Of a stretch of DNA of 35,933 nucleotides, positions 22,447 through 30,622 are shown in pieces. This DNA is from an uncultured Phascolarctobacterium sp. (lineage in GTDB: Bacteria > Bacillota > Negativicutes > Acidaminococcales > Acidaminococcaceae). The translations under genes and the position numbers were made by a program. Below the pieces are notes generated by a model. It had not been told where the DNA came from, searched no databases, and was given only the letters and a program-made list of their open reading frames with translations. Each line of letters begins with the position of its first letter. The stretch's first letter is position 1. Location: contig NZ_CAJMEH010000015.1 in NCBI RefSeq assembly GCF_905212365.1, positions 1 to 35,933 of the forward strand. The letters run 5' to 3'.

Positions 22447-23829
22447 ATGAGTTCCTATGATTTAGCAGAAATCTGGGTGAAATGCAAGGAAAAATTCAAG
22501 GAATCAGTCAATGAAAAGATATTCGACGTTTGGATTAAGCCCATTATGCCGTTGGAAGTAACCGACTCCTATTACAAGGTAGCCGTCAAAAATACCTTTT
22601 TCAAAAATATGCTGGAGGAAAATTACGCCTCCGTCATCGAAGGTATTCTTTCCGGCATTATGGGTAAAAATATTAAGCTGCTCATCGAAACCATGGACAA
22701 CGGGCTCATAGAGCCTGCGTCCCAAGAGCAGGCCCCGGAAGCAAAGCAGCCCAAGACCCAGCAGCAGCAGCTTTTCAACGAAAAGACCAGCTCCCAAGAA
22801 ACAGTGGAAAGCAATTTAAATCCCAAATTCGTTTTTGAAACCTTCGTCATCGGCAATTCCAACCGCTTCGCTCACGCCGCCGCTCAGGCGGTAGCCAACA
22901 ACCCGGCCCACGCCTACAATCCCCTGTTCCTGTACGGCGGCGTAGGCTTAGGCAAAACCCATCTAATGCATGCCATCGGCAATCGCATCAAGCAAAATAA
23001 TCCCAGCATGAAGGTGCTGTACACCTCCAGCGAAAATTTCACCAACGAAATCATCAACTCCATTCAAAATAAAAATACGGAAGCCTTCCGGCAAAAATAC
23101 CGCAATATCGATTGTTTAATCATCGACGATATTCAATTTCTTAAAGGCAAGGAGCAAACACAGGAAGAATTTTTCCATACCTTCAATGCTCTCAAAGACG
23201 CCAATAAACAAATCATCATCTCCAGCGACCTTCCTCCCCGCGAAATTGAAACTCTGAAAGATCGGCTGCGCTCCCGCTTTGACCAGGGCCTGAAAGCCGA
23301 CATCCAGCCGCCGGATTTGGAAACCCGTATAGCGATTCTGCGCACTAAAGCGGCCTCAGACCATATTCAGATGCCCAACGACGTCATTACCCTGCTGGCT
23401 ACCAATATCGCTACCAATATCAGAGAAATCGAAGGCGCTTACACAAAAATTATCGCCTACTCTTCGCTTATGGATATGCCCATTACCGTCGAAACCGCGC
23501 AAAAGGTACTCACGGACATGGGCAATACCGTTAAAACCAGCACTATCACCTTTGAAGGCATCATCAAGGTCGTAGCCGAGCATTACAATATCAAAGAGGA
23601 AGAGCTGTTCAACAAAAAGCGCACGCAGAATATCGCCTATCCCCGTCAGATAGCCATGTACCTGTGCCGCGAGCTAGCAGACCTTTCCTATCCCCGCATC
23701 GGCGAGCTTTTCGGCGGGCGCGACCACACCACTGTCATTCACGCCTACGAAAAAATCAGCAAGAACAAAAATACTAATTTAGCGCTGCAAAGCGAGCTGC
23801 AAGAAATGACTAATATCCTACGCCAATAA
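22447..23829 (+). CDS. dnaA: Chromosomal replication initiator protein DnaA
   Basis: A 460-residue AAA+ initiator. Domain I (about residues 1-85) starts SSYDLAEIWVKCKEKF and binds helicase. Domain II is a short, glutamine-rich linker (KQPKTQQQQLFNEK). Domain III is the AAA+ core, with Walker A GGVGLGKTH (about 164-172), Walker B LIIDDIQFL and the arginine-rich LRSRFDQGL. Domain IV carries the DNA-binding signature GGRDHTTVIHAYEKI. It opens oriC at the neighbouring DnaA boxes. The ATG at 22447 has AAGGAAAGG at good spacing; an in-frame ATG at 22438 touches that site and is less likely. It reads away from rpmH. Confidence 0.97.
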   Translation: MSSYDLAEIWVKCKEKFKESVNEKIFDVWIKPIMPLEVTDSYYKVAVKNTFFKNMLEENYASVIEGILSGIMGKNIKLLIETMDNGLIEPASQEQAPEAKQPKTQQQQLFNEKTSSQETVESNLNPKFVFETFVIGNSNRFAHAAAQAVANNPAHAYNPLFLYGGVGLGKTHLMHAIGNRIKQNNPSMKVLYTSSENFTNEIINSIQNKNTEAFRQKYRNIDCLIIDDIQFLKGKEQTQEEFFHTFNALKDANKQIIISSDLPPREIETLKDRLRSRFDQGLKADIQPPDLETRIAILRTKAASDHIQMPNDVITLLATNIATNIREIEGAYTKIIAYSSLMDMPITVETAQKVLTDMGNTVKTSTITFEGIIKVVAEHYNIKEEELFNKKRTQNIAYPRQIAMYLCRELADLSYPRIGELFGGRDHTTVIHAYEKISKNKNTNLALQSELQEMTNILRQ

Positions 23830-23838
23830 AGCAAAAAG

Positions 23839-24075
23839 TTATCCACAAAAACTGTTGATAACCCAGCTTAAAACTGTGTATAACTTTAAGAAAAAGTTGA
23901 TAGAAATTTTGCCTGTAGATTCCGTGTAAAATATTTCCCGCTTATACACAGGCTTATCTACAAGTGGAAAACCGCAGTACCATCAGGCTCAGAGGTCTTT
24001 TCCACATAACTAACAGGCTCTACTACTACGTCGACTACTTTTATAAAATTATTATAGTAATAATATATTTAAGGA
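23839..24075 (+). other. oriC: Replication origin oriC (DnaA-box cluster and AT-rich unwinding region)
   Basis: The dnaA-dnaN gap holds DnaA boxes at 23839-23847 (TTATCCACA), 23853-23861 (TTATCAACA, minus), 23875-23883 (TTATACACA, minus), 23942-23950 (TTATACACA), 23954-23962 (TTATCTACA) and 23998-24006 (TTTTCCACA). An AT-rich stretch follows (about 24041-24073), containing TAGTAATAATAT, which resembles the DnaA-trio element next to the unwinding site. With the box at 22310 on the other side of dnaA, this is the bipartite arrangement seen in Bacillus-type origins. Function is inferred from pattern and position. Confidence 0.85.
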
Positions 24076-24088
24076 GGACTGTGAACAA

Positions 24089-25198
24089 ATGCTGATCACC
24101 TGCAACACTAACGCTTTGAATAAAGCTATCCAAACTGCTCAAAGAGCCATTATTTCCAAACCAAGCACACCTATTTTTTCCTGCATTCATATTTTTACCA
24201 ACCAAGATAAATTAGCAATTCAGGCAATGGACCTTAATATGGCTATTTCCTGTACTATCGACGCGGATATTACCGAACCGGGGGAAATAGTAGTTTCCGC
24301 TAAGCATTTATCCGAGCTTATCCGTAAGCTGCCCTGCGAAAGCCTGACTATTACGAAAAACAGCGAGCAAAAAACAATCAAGGTCAGCTCCGGTAAATCG
24401 GAATTTAATCTGCTCTTAATGAATGAAGACGATTATCCTAAATTCCCCGATTTTGACGGCAATAAAACCATTACAATCGCCGATGAAAAAATCAAGGAGC
24501 TGATTAAAAAAACTATTTTCTCCTGCTCTACCGACGAAGCGCGTCCCCTCTTTACCGGCGTTTTAGTTGAAGCCAAGGAAGAAAAAATTACCTTTGTCGG
24601 CACTAATACCCATCGTTTGGCGATTAAATCCTCCGCTCAAGCTACAAGCGAGCCTATGAGCATGATTATTCCCGCCAAGGTGCTGAACGAAATTACTCGT
24701 AATTTAACGGGGGAAATTCCGCAGGAGGTAAAAATTTCTCTGCTCAATAATCAAATAATGGTAATTATCGACAATGTGGTTATCGTTTCCCGTTTGATTG
24801 AAGGCAAATTCCCCGATTACAACCGGGTTATTCCCGCTAAATTCGCTGTCAAGACCGAGGTTAACGCTAAAGAATTAGCCGGAGCCGTAGAGCGCGTAGC
24901 GCTGTTTTCCACCGAGGGTGATTACAGCATTATCAAAATGAGCGTGGACGCAGAGGAAATGACGATTACCTCCAGCAGTCCCGACGTAGGCACGGGACGC
25001 GAGGTTATTGCCTGCTCCACGGAGGGCGACCAGCTGAACGTAGCCTTTAACTCTAAATATATTCTGGACATTCTTAAAAATATTGAAGGCGACGAGGTAA
25101 CGCTGTCTATGAACACCTCTTTGAGTCCGGTCTGCGTTACCTGCGAGGAAGAGGCGGATTACGTTTATATCGTAACTCCCGTGCGCGTAGTTTTCTAA
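24089..25198 (+). CDS. dnaN: DNA polymerase III beta subunit (sliding clamp)
   Basis: A 369-residue clamp with three similar domains; two copies form a ring that tethers the replicative polymerase. Typical stretches are LNKAIQTAQRAIISKPSTPIFSCI at the start, LLMNEDDYPKFP in domain 1, FTGVLVEAKEEKITFVGTNTHRLAI in domain 2, and the C-terminal VYIVTPVRVVF, close to the usual PMR(L/V) end that forms the partner-binding pocket. AAGGAGGA precedes the ATG. It is the first gene after oriC and leads the operon continuing to gyrA. Confidence 0.97.
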   Translation: MLITCNTNALNKAIQTAQRAIISKPSTPIFSCIHIFTNQDKLAIQAMDLNMAISCTIDADITEPGEIVVSAKHLSELIRKLPCESLTITKNSEQKTIKVSSGKSEFNLLLMNEDDYPKFPDFDGNKTITIADEKIKELIKKTIFSCSTDEARPLFTGVLVEAKEEKITFVGTNTHRLAIKSSAQATSEPMSMIIPAKVLNEITRNLTGEIPQEVKISLLNNQIMVIIDNVVIVSRLIEGKFPDYNRVIPAKFAVKTEVNAKELAGAVERVALFSTEGDYSIIKMSVDAEEMTITSSSPDVGTGREVIACSTEGDQLNVAFNSKYILDILKNIEGDEVTLSMNTSLSPVCVTCEEEADYVYIVTPVRVVF

Positions 25199-25208
25199 GG
25201 AGCGAAAA

Positions 25209-25433
25209 ATGCAGAAAGAAAACGTAGCTATCACTACCGAATTTATTACTATGGATAAGCTGCTGAAATTTTCCGGCGTGGCCGAAACCGGCGGACAGGC
25301 CTTTTTGATGGTGGAAGACGGCGTCGTTAAGCTGAACGGCAAAACGATTACCGAAAAACGCAAAAAGGTTTATCCCGGCGACGTGGTTAACGTGGATAAT
25401 CAGATAGAGCTTACCGTTACTGTGGAAGCATGA
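25209..25433 (+). CDS. yaaA: S4 domain RNA-binding protein (YaaA family)
   Basis: A 74-residue single S4 domain: ITMDKLLKFSGVAETGGQAFLMVEDGVVKLNGKTITEKRKKVYPGDVV. This is the small S4 protein always found between dnaN and recF in Firmicutes. Its role is not settled; S4 domains bind structured RNA, so ribosome assembly is the usual suggestion. AAGGAG lies before the ATG, and its TGA overlaps the recF ATG (ATGA), coupling the two. Confidence 0.93.
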   Translation: MQKENVAITTEFITMDKLLKFSGVAETGGQAFLMVEDGVVKLNGKTITEKRKKVYPGDVVNVDNQIELTVTVEA

Positions 25434-26560
25434 AAATCAATCGTTTATACGCCGTAAATTTTCGCAATTACAGCAGCTGCGAGCTTTCGCTGCCGTCCAT
25501 GATTAACGTCTTTTACGGCGCTAACGCCCAAGGAAAAACTAATCTGCTGGAGGCTATTTTCTACAGTGCCTTCGGCCTTTCCCACCGCACGACGGCGGAG
25601 GAAGAGCTGCTGCGTCTGGGGTCGGAAGCCATGGCTGCGGGCGTGGAATACGAAAGCTATAGCGGCAGGCACGAGGTCAAGCTGAAAAAATACCGGCAGC
25701 AGGAGCGCTGGAAAAAGGAAATTTTGCTGGACGGCGCTAAGGTGCGTCCCAGGGAGCATTACGGAGCCTTGAACGCTGTCATGTTTTCGCCGGAGGATTT
25801 GCAGCTGGTGAAGGGCGAACCGGCGCTGCGGCGGCGCTTCTTCGATATGCAGATATCTCAGACGGACCCGGTATATTACGATTTACTGGTGAAATATAAC
25901 CGCGTGCTGCTGCAGCGCAACCGTTTGCTGAAGGAGCTGCGGGACGAGGGCGGCAGCAGCGCGGCCCTGCGTCCCTGGGACGAAGAATTTATTCGCCTGG
26001 CTGCCGGGATTACTAAAAAACGGTTGACTGCTTTAGCTAAGCTGGAGGGTATTGTCAGCGATATTTACGCTTCAATTACCAGCAACAAGGAACAGCTGGC
26101 GGTGCGCTATGAGTTGAAGGCCAATAACGGCCAGCTGCTGTATCCGGCGGACGATGCGGCCTGCGGCGAAGATTTTTACCGCCGCAGTATGGCGGAGCGC
26201 CAGCGCGTCGACATTCTGCGCGGCAATACGGGCGTTGGCCCCCACCGCGACGATTTGCAGCTGCTTTTAAACGGCACGTCCCTGCGTTCCTTCGGCTCCC
26301 AGGGCCAGCAGCGCAGCGGCGCTTTAGCCTTAAAGCTATCCCAGCTGGAATATGTGCGCCGTCAGCTGGGAGAATTTCCCGTGTTGCTTTTAGACGACGT
26401 AATGAGCGAGCTGGACAACAGCCGCCGGGCCCAGCTGCTGCGTTTTATCGACGGGCGCGTACAGACCTTTATTACGGTTAACGACCGGGAGCTGATTCCT
26501 GCTTTGGCAGGCAACGCTTATTTTAAAATTGAAAATGGTGTGATAAGCGAGGAAAAATAA
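25430..26560 (+). CDS. recF: DNA replication and repair protein RecF
   Basis: A 376-residue SMC-like ATPase that loads RecA with RecO and RecR at gapped DNA. It starts MKINRLYAVNFRNYSSCELSL; the P-loop is YGANAQGKTNLLEAIF (about residues 29-44). VMFSPEDLQLVKGEPALRRRF follows. The C-terminal signature is RSFGSQGQQRSGALALKLSQLE, with Walker B VLLLDDVMSELD. Length is normal. It overlaps the S4 gene by four bases and dciA by one base (TAATG). Confidence 0.96.
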   Translation: MKINRLYAVNFRNYSSCELSLPSMINVFYGANAQGKTNLLEAIFYSAFGLSHRTTAEEELLRLGSEAMAAGVEYESYSGRHEVKLKKYRQQERWKKEILLDGAKVRPREHYGALNAVMFSPEDLQLVKGEPALRRRFFDMQISQTDPVYYDLLVKYNRVLLQRNRLLKELRDEGGSSAALRPWDEEFIRLAAGITKKRLTALAKLEGIVSDIYASITSNKEQLAVRYELKANNGQLLYPADDAACGEDFYRRSMAERQRVDILRGNTGVGPHRDDLQLLLNGTSLRSFGSQGQQRSGALALKLSQLEYVRRQLGEFPVLLLDDVMSELDNSRRAQLLRFIDGRVQTFITVNDRELIPALAGNAYFKIENGVISEEK

Positions 26561-27357
26561 TGTATGCCGATAAATTTGCCAGCGCCGACGAGGCTATGCA
26601 GCGCTTATTCGACCCTCGCCTGCGTTTGTTCGACAGACGCAACAGAGCGCGGGAAATAACGCCTGCACCTGCGGCCAAGCAATTATATTTGCAGCACAGT
26701 CTGATGAGCCGTTGGAAGGAAATCTGCGGTCCGCATTTGGCAGATAAATGCTCTATTCAGAAAATCGAAGGTCAGGAGCTTTATGTAAGTACGGCAAATT
26801 CAGTTCTGGCCAACGAGCTGTACATGATGCAGAGCCTGTTTTTGCAGAAGGTAAATTCCTGTCTTGGCGGCCGATTGAAAATAAAAAAGGTTTATTTTCA
26901 CAGCGGCTCACTGCTGCGCCGTAAGGAAAAGCAAAGGCTGGCGGAAGAAGCTCCGCCCCCGCCGCAGTATACGGTCTGCCCCCGATGTGGCGCGAGAATG
27001 CTCAAGGGTTTGGAAATATGCAGCGTATGCGACAGACAGCAGCGCGAAGAGCTGCGGCACAAGCTTGTCGAGCTGCTGCGTATCCAGCCGTGGCTGACCT
27101 ATGAAAATTGCCGCTTATACTGTCCATGTGATAAAATATTATTTACGTTCGTTCGCGACGAGCTGAAGGGCTATTACTGCGAGCGGGTGCGCCAGGGCTT
27201 CGCCGATAAAAAGGAAAGCCTGCTGGCAGTACTGTTCGTCACGGGAAAGCAGCCGGAGGAGATTACTCCCCAGCTGTATGAAAACACATTGACTTATTTA
27301 CGGAGGGACCAGAATGTATCTGCATTTGGGAGCCGACTGCATGGTAAAAAACAGTGA
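26560..27357 (+). CDS. DciA-like DUF721 protein with C-terminal zinc ribbon
   Basis: A 265-residue protein. Residues about 38-115 are a DUF721/DciA domain (LMSRWKEICGPHLADKCSIQKIEGQELYV, then SVLANELYMMQSLFLQKVN). In many bacteria DciA loads the replicative helicase. After a basic/proline linker comes a zinc ribbon with Cys140, Cys143, Cys154 and Cys157 (CPRCG, CSVCD). Another ~100 residues follow, containing CRLYCPCDK and an acidic-basic helical end. Typical DUF721 proteins are 90-160 residues, so the tail is an addition. It overlaps recF by one base and remB by 44 bp. The replication role is inferred from the N-domain and the operon. Confidence 0.82.
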   Translation: MYADKFASADEAMQRLFDPRLRLFDRRNRAREITPAPAAKQLYLQHSLMSRWKEICGPHLADKCSIQKIEGQELYVSTANSVLANELYMMQSLFLQKVNSCLGGRLKIKKVYFHSGSLLRRKEKQRLAEEAPPPPQYTVCPRCGARMLKGLEICSVCDRQQREELRHKLVELLRIQPWLTYENCRLYCPCDKILFTFVRDELKGYYCERVRQGFADKKESLLAVLFVTGKQPEEITPQLYENTLTYLRRDQNVSAFGSRLHGKKQ

Positions 27358-27583
27358 AATAATCGCCGTTTTTAATCTGCGCCACAGCCAGTCTTTAATT
27401 TACAGCGATTATGTTAAGGAGTACGCCGGAAGATATAAAATAGTGGACGCGGCTGGCGGCGAGGAATACGCCAGTCTGATTCTGACGGCCGATACCATGT
27501 ATCTGTCCTCCATTTCTTCCCTTACTTTGAAAAAACGCGCTGAAACCGGCCTTGCCGGAGGCGCTGTCTATACTAATTTTTAA
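27314..27583 (+). CDS. remB: Extracellular matrix regulator RemB (DUF370, YaaB)
   Basis: An 89-residue DUF370 protein: MYLHLGADCMVKNSEIIAVFNLRHS at the start and TMYLSSISSLTLKKRAE later match the RemB/YaaB pattern. In Bacillus it lies between recF and gyrB and promotes biofilm-matrix gene expression; its relative RemA is a DNA-binding ring. GGAGG lies about 9 nt before the ATG, within the 3' end of dciA, in a different frame. The targets here are unknown. Confidence 0.88.
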   Translation: MYLHLGADCMVKNSEIIAVFNLRHSQSLIYSDYVKEYAGRYKIVDAAGGEEYASLILTADTMYLSSISSLTLKKRAETGLAGGAVYTNF

Positions 27584-27601
27584 AATTTAACGGAGGTAAA
27601 C

Positions 27602-29548
27602 ATGACCCAGGAAAAGGATATTGACATTGAGGAAGCTACTGCCGTCAATGGTAATTACAACGCGGAGCAGATTCACGTTTTAGAAGGCCTGGAAGCAGTG
27701 CGTAAAAGACCTGCCATGTATATCGGCAGTACGTCGGCCCGCGGTCTGCACCACTTGGTGTACGAGGTTGTGGACAACAGCATCGACGAAGCCCTGGCCG
27801 GACACTGCAACGATATCAAGGTCATCATTCATGAGGATAACAGCATTACGGTTATCGACAATGGCCGCGGCATTCCGGTGGATGAGATGAAAAAGGAAAA
27901 GAAGCCTGCCGTCGAGGTCATTATGACGGTGCTGCACGCCGGCGGCAAATTCGGCGACGGCGGCTATAAGGTTTCCGGCGGCCTGCACGGCGTGGGCGTT
28001 ACCTGCGTTAACGCATTGAGCGAGCATATGGAAGTAGAAGTACGCCGCGGCGGCAAGCGCTACGGTATCGAATTCAAGCAGGGGCATACCTCCAAAAAGC
28101 TCTATGTAAAGGGCGAATGCGATACTACCGGTACGACGGTACATTTCAAACCTGATTCCAGTATTTTTACGGAAACGGAATACAGCTACGATACCTTGCG
28201 CCTGCGTATCCGCGAGCTGGCGTTTTTGAACAAGGGGATTACTATTTCGCTGACGGACGAACGGCCTGAAGGTCGCAGCGAAACCTTTCACTTTGCCGGC
28301 GGCATCATCGAATTTGTGGAATTTGTCGACCAGAACAAGGATAAAATCAATCTCAAGCCCATTTATCTGGAGGGCGAAAAGAGCAGCATCATCGTTGAGG
28401 TGGCTATGCAGTACTGCGACACCTATAACGAGAATATCTTCACCTATGTTAATAATATCAATACGGAGGAGGGCGGCACTCATTTAAGCGGCTTTCGTAA
28501 GGCTCTGACCCGCACGATAAATAATTACGCCCGTGCCAATAAGCTGCTTAAGGATAACGAGGACGCTTTAAGCGGCGACGACGTGCGCGAGGGCTTGACA
28601 GCAGTTTTGAGCCTGAAGGTTCCTAACCCGCAGTTTGAAAGCCAGACGAAGATTAAGCTGGGCAACAGCGAGGTTATGCCCATCGTCGATAATCTGGTAG
28701 GAGACGCTTTGGCGGAATTTATGGAGGAAAACCCTGCCGCGGCTAAGAAAATCGTCGATAAGGCCATCGTGGCAGCCCGCGCCCGCGTAGCTGCCCGCAA
28801 GGCGCGCGAGCTGACGCGGCGCAAGAATGCCATGGATTTAGGCGGTTTGCCAGGAAAGCTTGCCGACTGCAAGAGCCGCAATGTTGAAGACACTGAAATT
28901 TATTTGGTCGAGGGCGATTCCGCAGGCGGCAGTGCCAAGCAGGGACGCAATTCCGATTTTCAGGCCATTCTTCCCTTGCGCGGCAAAATTTTGAACGTGG
29001 AAAAGGCGCGCTTGGACCGTGTGCTGAGCAGCGAGGAAATCCGCAATATGATTACGGCTTTCGGCTGCGGTATTGGCGACGATTTTAATTTGGACAAAGC
29101 GCGCTACGGCAAAATTATTATTATGACCGATGCCGACGTGGACGGCGCGCATATTCGTACCTTGCTGTTGACCTTCTTCTATCGCTATATGCAGCCCTTG
29201 ATTAAGGAAGGCCACGTTTATATTGCACAGCCTCCTTTGTATCTGATTCGCAAAAATCAAAAGCAGCATTATTACGCTTACAGTGACGAGGAGCTGCAAA
29301 AGATTTTGGACGAAGTTGGCCGTGAAAATAATCCTTATGTGCAGCGTTACAAAGGCTTGGGTGAGATGAACCCAGGACAGCTGTGGGAAACGACGATGGA
29401 CCCGGAAAAACGCACGATTTTGCAGGTGCATTTGGAGGACGCCGCCGAGGCCGACAGCATCTTCTCCATCCTCATGGGCGATAAGGTGGAGCCCAGACGA
29501 CAGTTTATCGAAATTAACGCCAAGAAAGTAAGAAATCTTGATTTATAA
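27602..29548 (+). CDS. gyrB: DNA gyrase subunit B
   Basis: A 648-residue ATPase subunit of gyrase, which adds negative supercoils. The GHKL ATP site is seen in EVVDNSIDEALAGHC, DNGRGIPVD and GGLHGVGVTCVNALS. The transducer domain follows. The TOPRIM metal-binding domain carries EGDSAGGSAKQGR and IIMTDADVDGAHIRTLLLTF, and the end has YKGLGEMNPGQLWETTMDP. It is the short Gram-positive type, without the ~165-residue insert of E. coli GyrB. GGAGG lies before the ATG. Confidence 0.98.
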   Translation: MTQEKDIDIEEATAVNGNYNAEQIHVLEGLEAVRKRPAMYIGSTSARGLHHLVYEVVDNSIDEALAGHCNDIKVIIHEDNSITVIDNGRGIPVDEMKKEKKPAVEVIMTVLHAGGKFGDGGYKVSGGLHGVGVTCVNALSEHMEVEVRRGGKRYGIEFKQGHTSKKLYVKGECDTTGTTVHFKPDSSIFTETEYSYDTLRLRIRELAFLNKGITISLTDERPEGRSETFHFAGGIIEFVEFVDQNKDKINLKPIYLEGEKSSIIVEVAMQYCDTYNENIFTYVNNINTEEGGTHLSGFRKALTRTINNYARANKLLKDNEDALSGDDVREGLTAVLSLKVPNPQFESQTKIKLGNSEVMPIVDNLVGDALAEFMEENPAAAKKIVDKAIVAARARVAARKARELTRRKNAMDLGGLPGKLADCKSRNVEDTEIYLVEGDSAGGSAKQGRNSDFQAILPLRGKILNVEKARLDRVLSSEEIRNMITAFGCGIGDDFNLDKARYGKIIIMTDADVDGAHIRTLLLTFFYRYMQPLIKEGHVYIAQPPLYLIRKNQKQHYYAYSDEELQKILDEVGRENNPYVQRYKGLGEMNPGQLWETTMDPEKRTILQVHLEDAAEADSIFSILMGDKVEPRRQFIEINAKKVRNLDL

Positions 29549-29585
29549 TGCGCGTTTGCTATTTTAACGCGACGAGGTGCGATAA

Positions 29586-29885
29586 ATGGTAAAAATAAAA
29601 AAAGGCCTTTCCGACGCGGATATGCTGAAAGGCTTTAATGAAAATTTAACTTTTGAAAACGGTATGTACGCCGAAGAAAAAATTACGCCAAGCAGAATCA
29701 AAAACGCTAAAGCTCCGGCAAAAAAGGAATTGCTGCTGCCGGAGGAAGCGCAGGAGCGCTTAAATCGTTTTCTTTTGGAAATCAGCATGGAATGGCTGAA
29801 AAATAAAAACGGCAACTGCACTTGGAAGGTGCTGAAGGAAGACGGCCAGATAGTTATTAAACCGGCGGCCGTCGCTAAAAAATAA
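29586..29885 (+). CDS. Hypothetical protein, 99 aa, in the gyrB-thiN interval
   Basis: No family recognised. The product is soluble, lysine-rich and acidic-basic mixed: VKIKKGLSDADMLKGFNENL, a basic linker (SRIKNAKAPAKKE), then a helix-like segment (LPEEAQERLNRFLLEISMEWLKNK) and the end IVIKPAAVAKK. GAGGTG lies 8 nt before the ATG. It follows gyrB by 37 bp, and its stop overlaps the thiN start by one base (TAATG), so it is a genuine coupled gene of the operon. A nucleic-acid or protein-binding role would fit the composition, but there is no direct evidence. Confidence 0.7.
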   Translation: MVKIKKGLSDADMLKGFNENLTFENGMYAEEKITPSRIKNAKAPAKKELLLPEEAQERLNRFLLEISMEWLKNKNGNCTWKVLKEDGQIVIKPAAVAKK

Positions 29886-30598
29886 TGGCTGCGCTTGTAG
29901 AATTTCCGGAATGCAACGTGGTGTTTCACGTGAAACATGGCGGCGAAGGCGCGCCCGGTTTGCTCGTCGTCGTTGCGGGAGGACGTGCTCCGGCTAAAGT
30001 GTGGCTGCGTGAAATTGCGCGGCAAAAAAAAATTTGCTGCGCCGACCGCGGCGCGCAATATTGTTTGGAAGCCGGGCTTTCCCCCGCCTTGCTCGTCGGC
30101 GACTGCGACAGCGCAGCTAAAGAAATATATGCCAAGGCTGAGTCTTTAGGAGCGCAAATTTTTTTGCATCCTCCGGCGAAGGACGACACCGATTTGCAGC
30201 TGCTGCTGAAAAAAATGCCTCCGGGCAACGTAGTGGCGACGGGAATTTTCGGCGGGCGCTTCGACCATCTTTTCAGCAACGTCTATTCCCTGCTGGCTTT
30301 TAAAAAGGAGCGCGGCTGTAGCGTTGCGCTGGCGGACGAGCAAGAATTTTTGCTGCTCCTGGACGCCGGCGAAAAAGTGGAAATATCTTTACAGGATAAC
30401 AAAGCGGCGCAGGCCGTTTCTCTGCTGCCTTTAAGCGCAGAATGCCGCGTAAGTATCGGCGGCGTGCGCTGGCCTTTGACCAACGCCTTACTAACGCAGG
30501 CCCGTCCTTACGCTATCAGCAACGAGCCGTTGACGGGAGCATTTACCGGCGAATGCCTAGAGGGCAGCGTCGGCCTGTATATCAGTTGGCGAAAATAA
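29885..30598 (+). CDS. thiN: Thiamine pyrophosphokinase
   Basis: A 237-residue enzyme that converts thiamine plus ATP to thiamine diphosphate and AMP. Family motifs are CADRGAQYCLEAGLSPALLVGDCDS, the acidic metal site PPAKDDTDLQLLL, and GIFGGRFDHLFSNVYSLL; the C-terminal beta domain has PLTNALL...AISNEPL, where the SNE group contacts thiamine. The first ~25 residues are an added, poorly conserved head. Its codons for FHVKH carry a perfect parS site. It is translationally coupled to the 99-residue gene upstream. Confidence 0.93.
   Translation: MAALVEFPECNVVFHVKHGGEGAPGLLVVVAGGRAPAKVWLREIARQKKICCADRGAQYCLEAGLSPALLVGDCDSAAKEIYAKAESLGAQIFLHPPAKDDTDLQLLLKKMPPGNVVATGIFGGRFDHLFSNVYSLLAFKKERGCSVALADEQEFLLLLDAGEKVEISLQDNKAAQAVSLLPLSAECRVSIGGVRWPLTNALLTQARPYAISNEPLTGAFTGECLEGSVGLYISWRK
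29922..29937. other. parS: parS centromere site (right), inside the thiN coding region
   Basis: TGTTTCACGTGAAACA, an exact canonical parS, overlaps codons 13-18 of thiN. It lies about 6 kb right of oriC, opposite the left parS at 14472. Unlike the left site, the palindrome does not extend into a terminator. ParB can therefore load on both sides of the origin. Confidence 0.93.
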
Positions 30599-30622
30599 AT
30601 TGATTTATAATGAGGGATGCTT

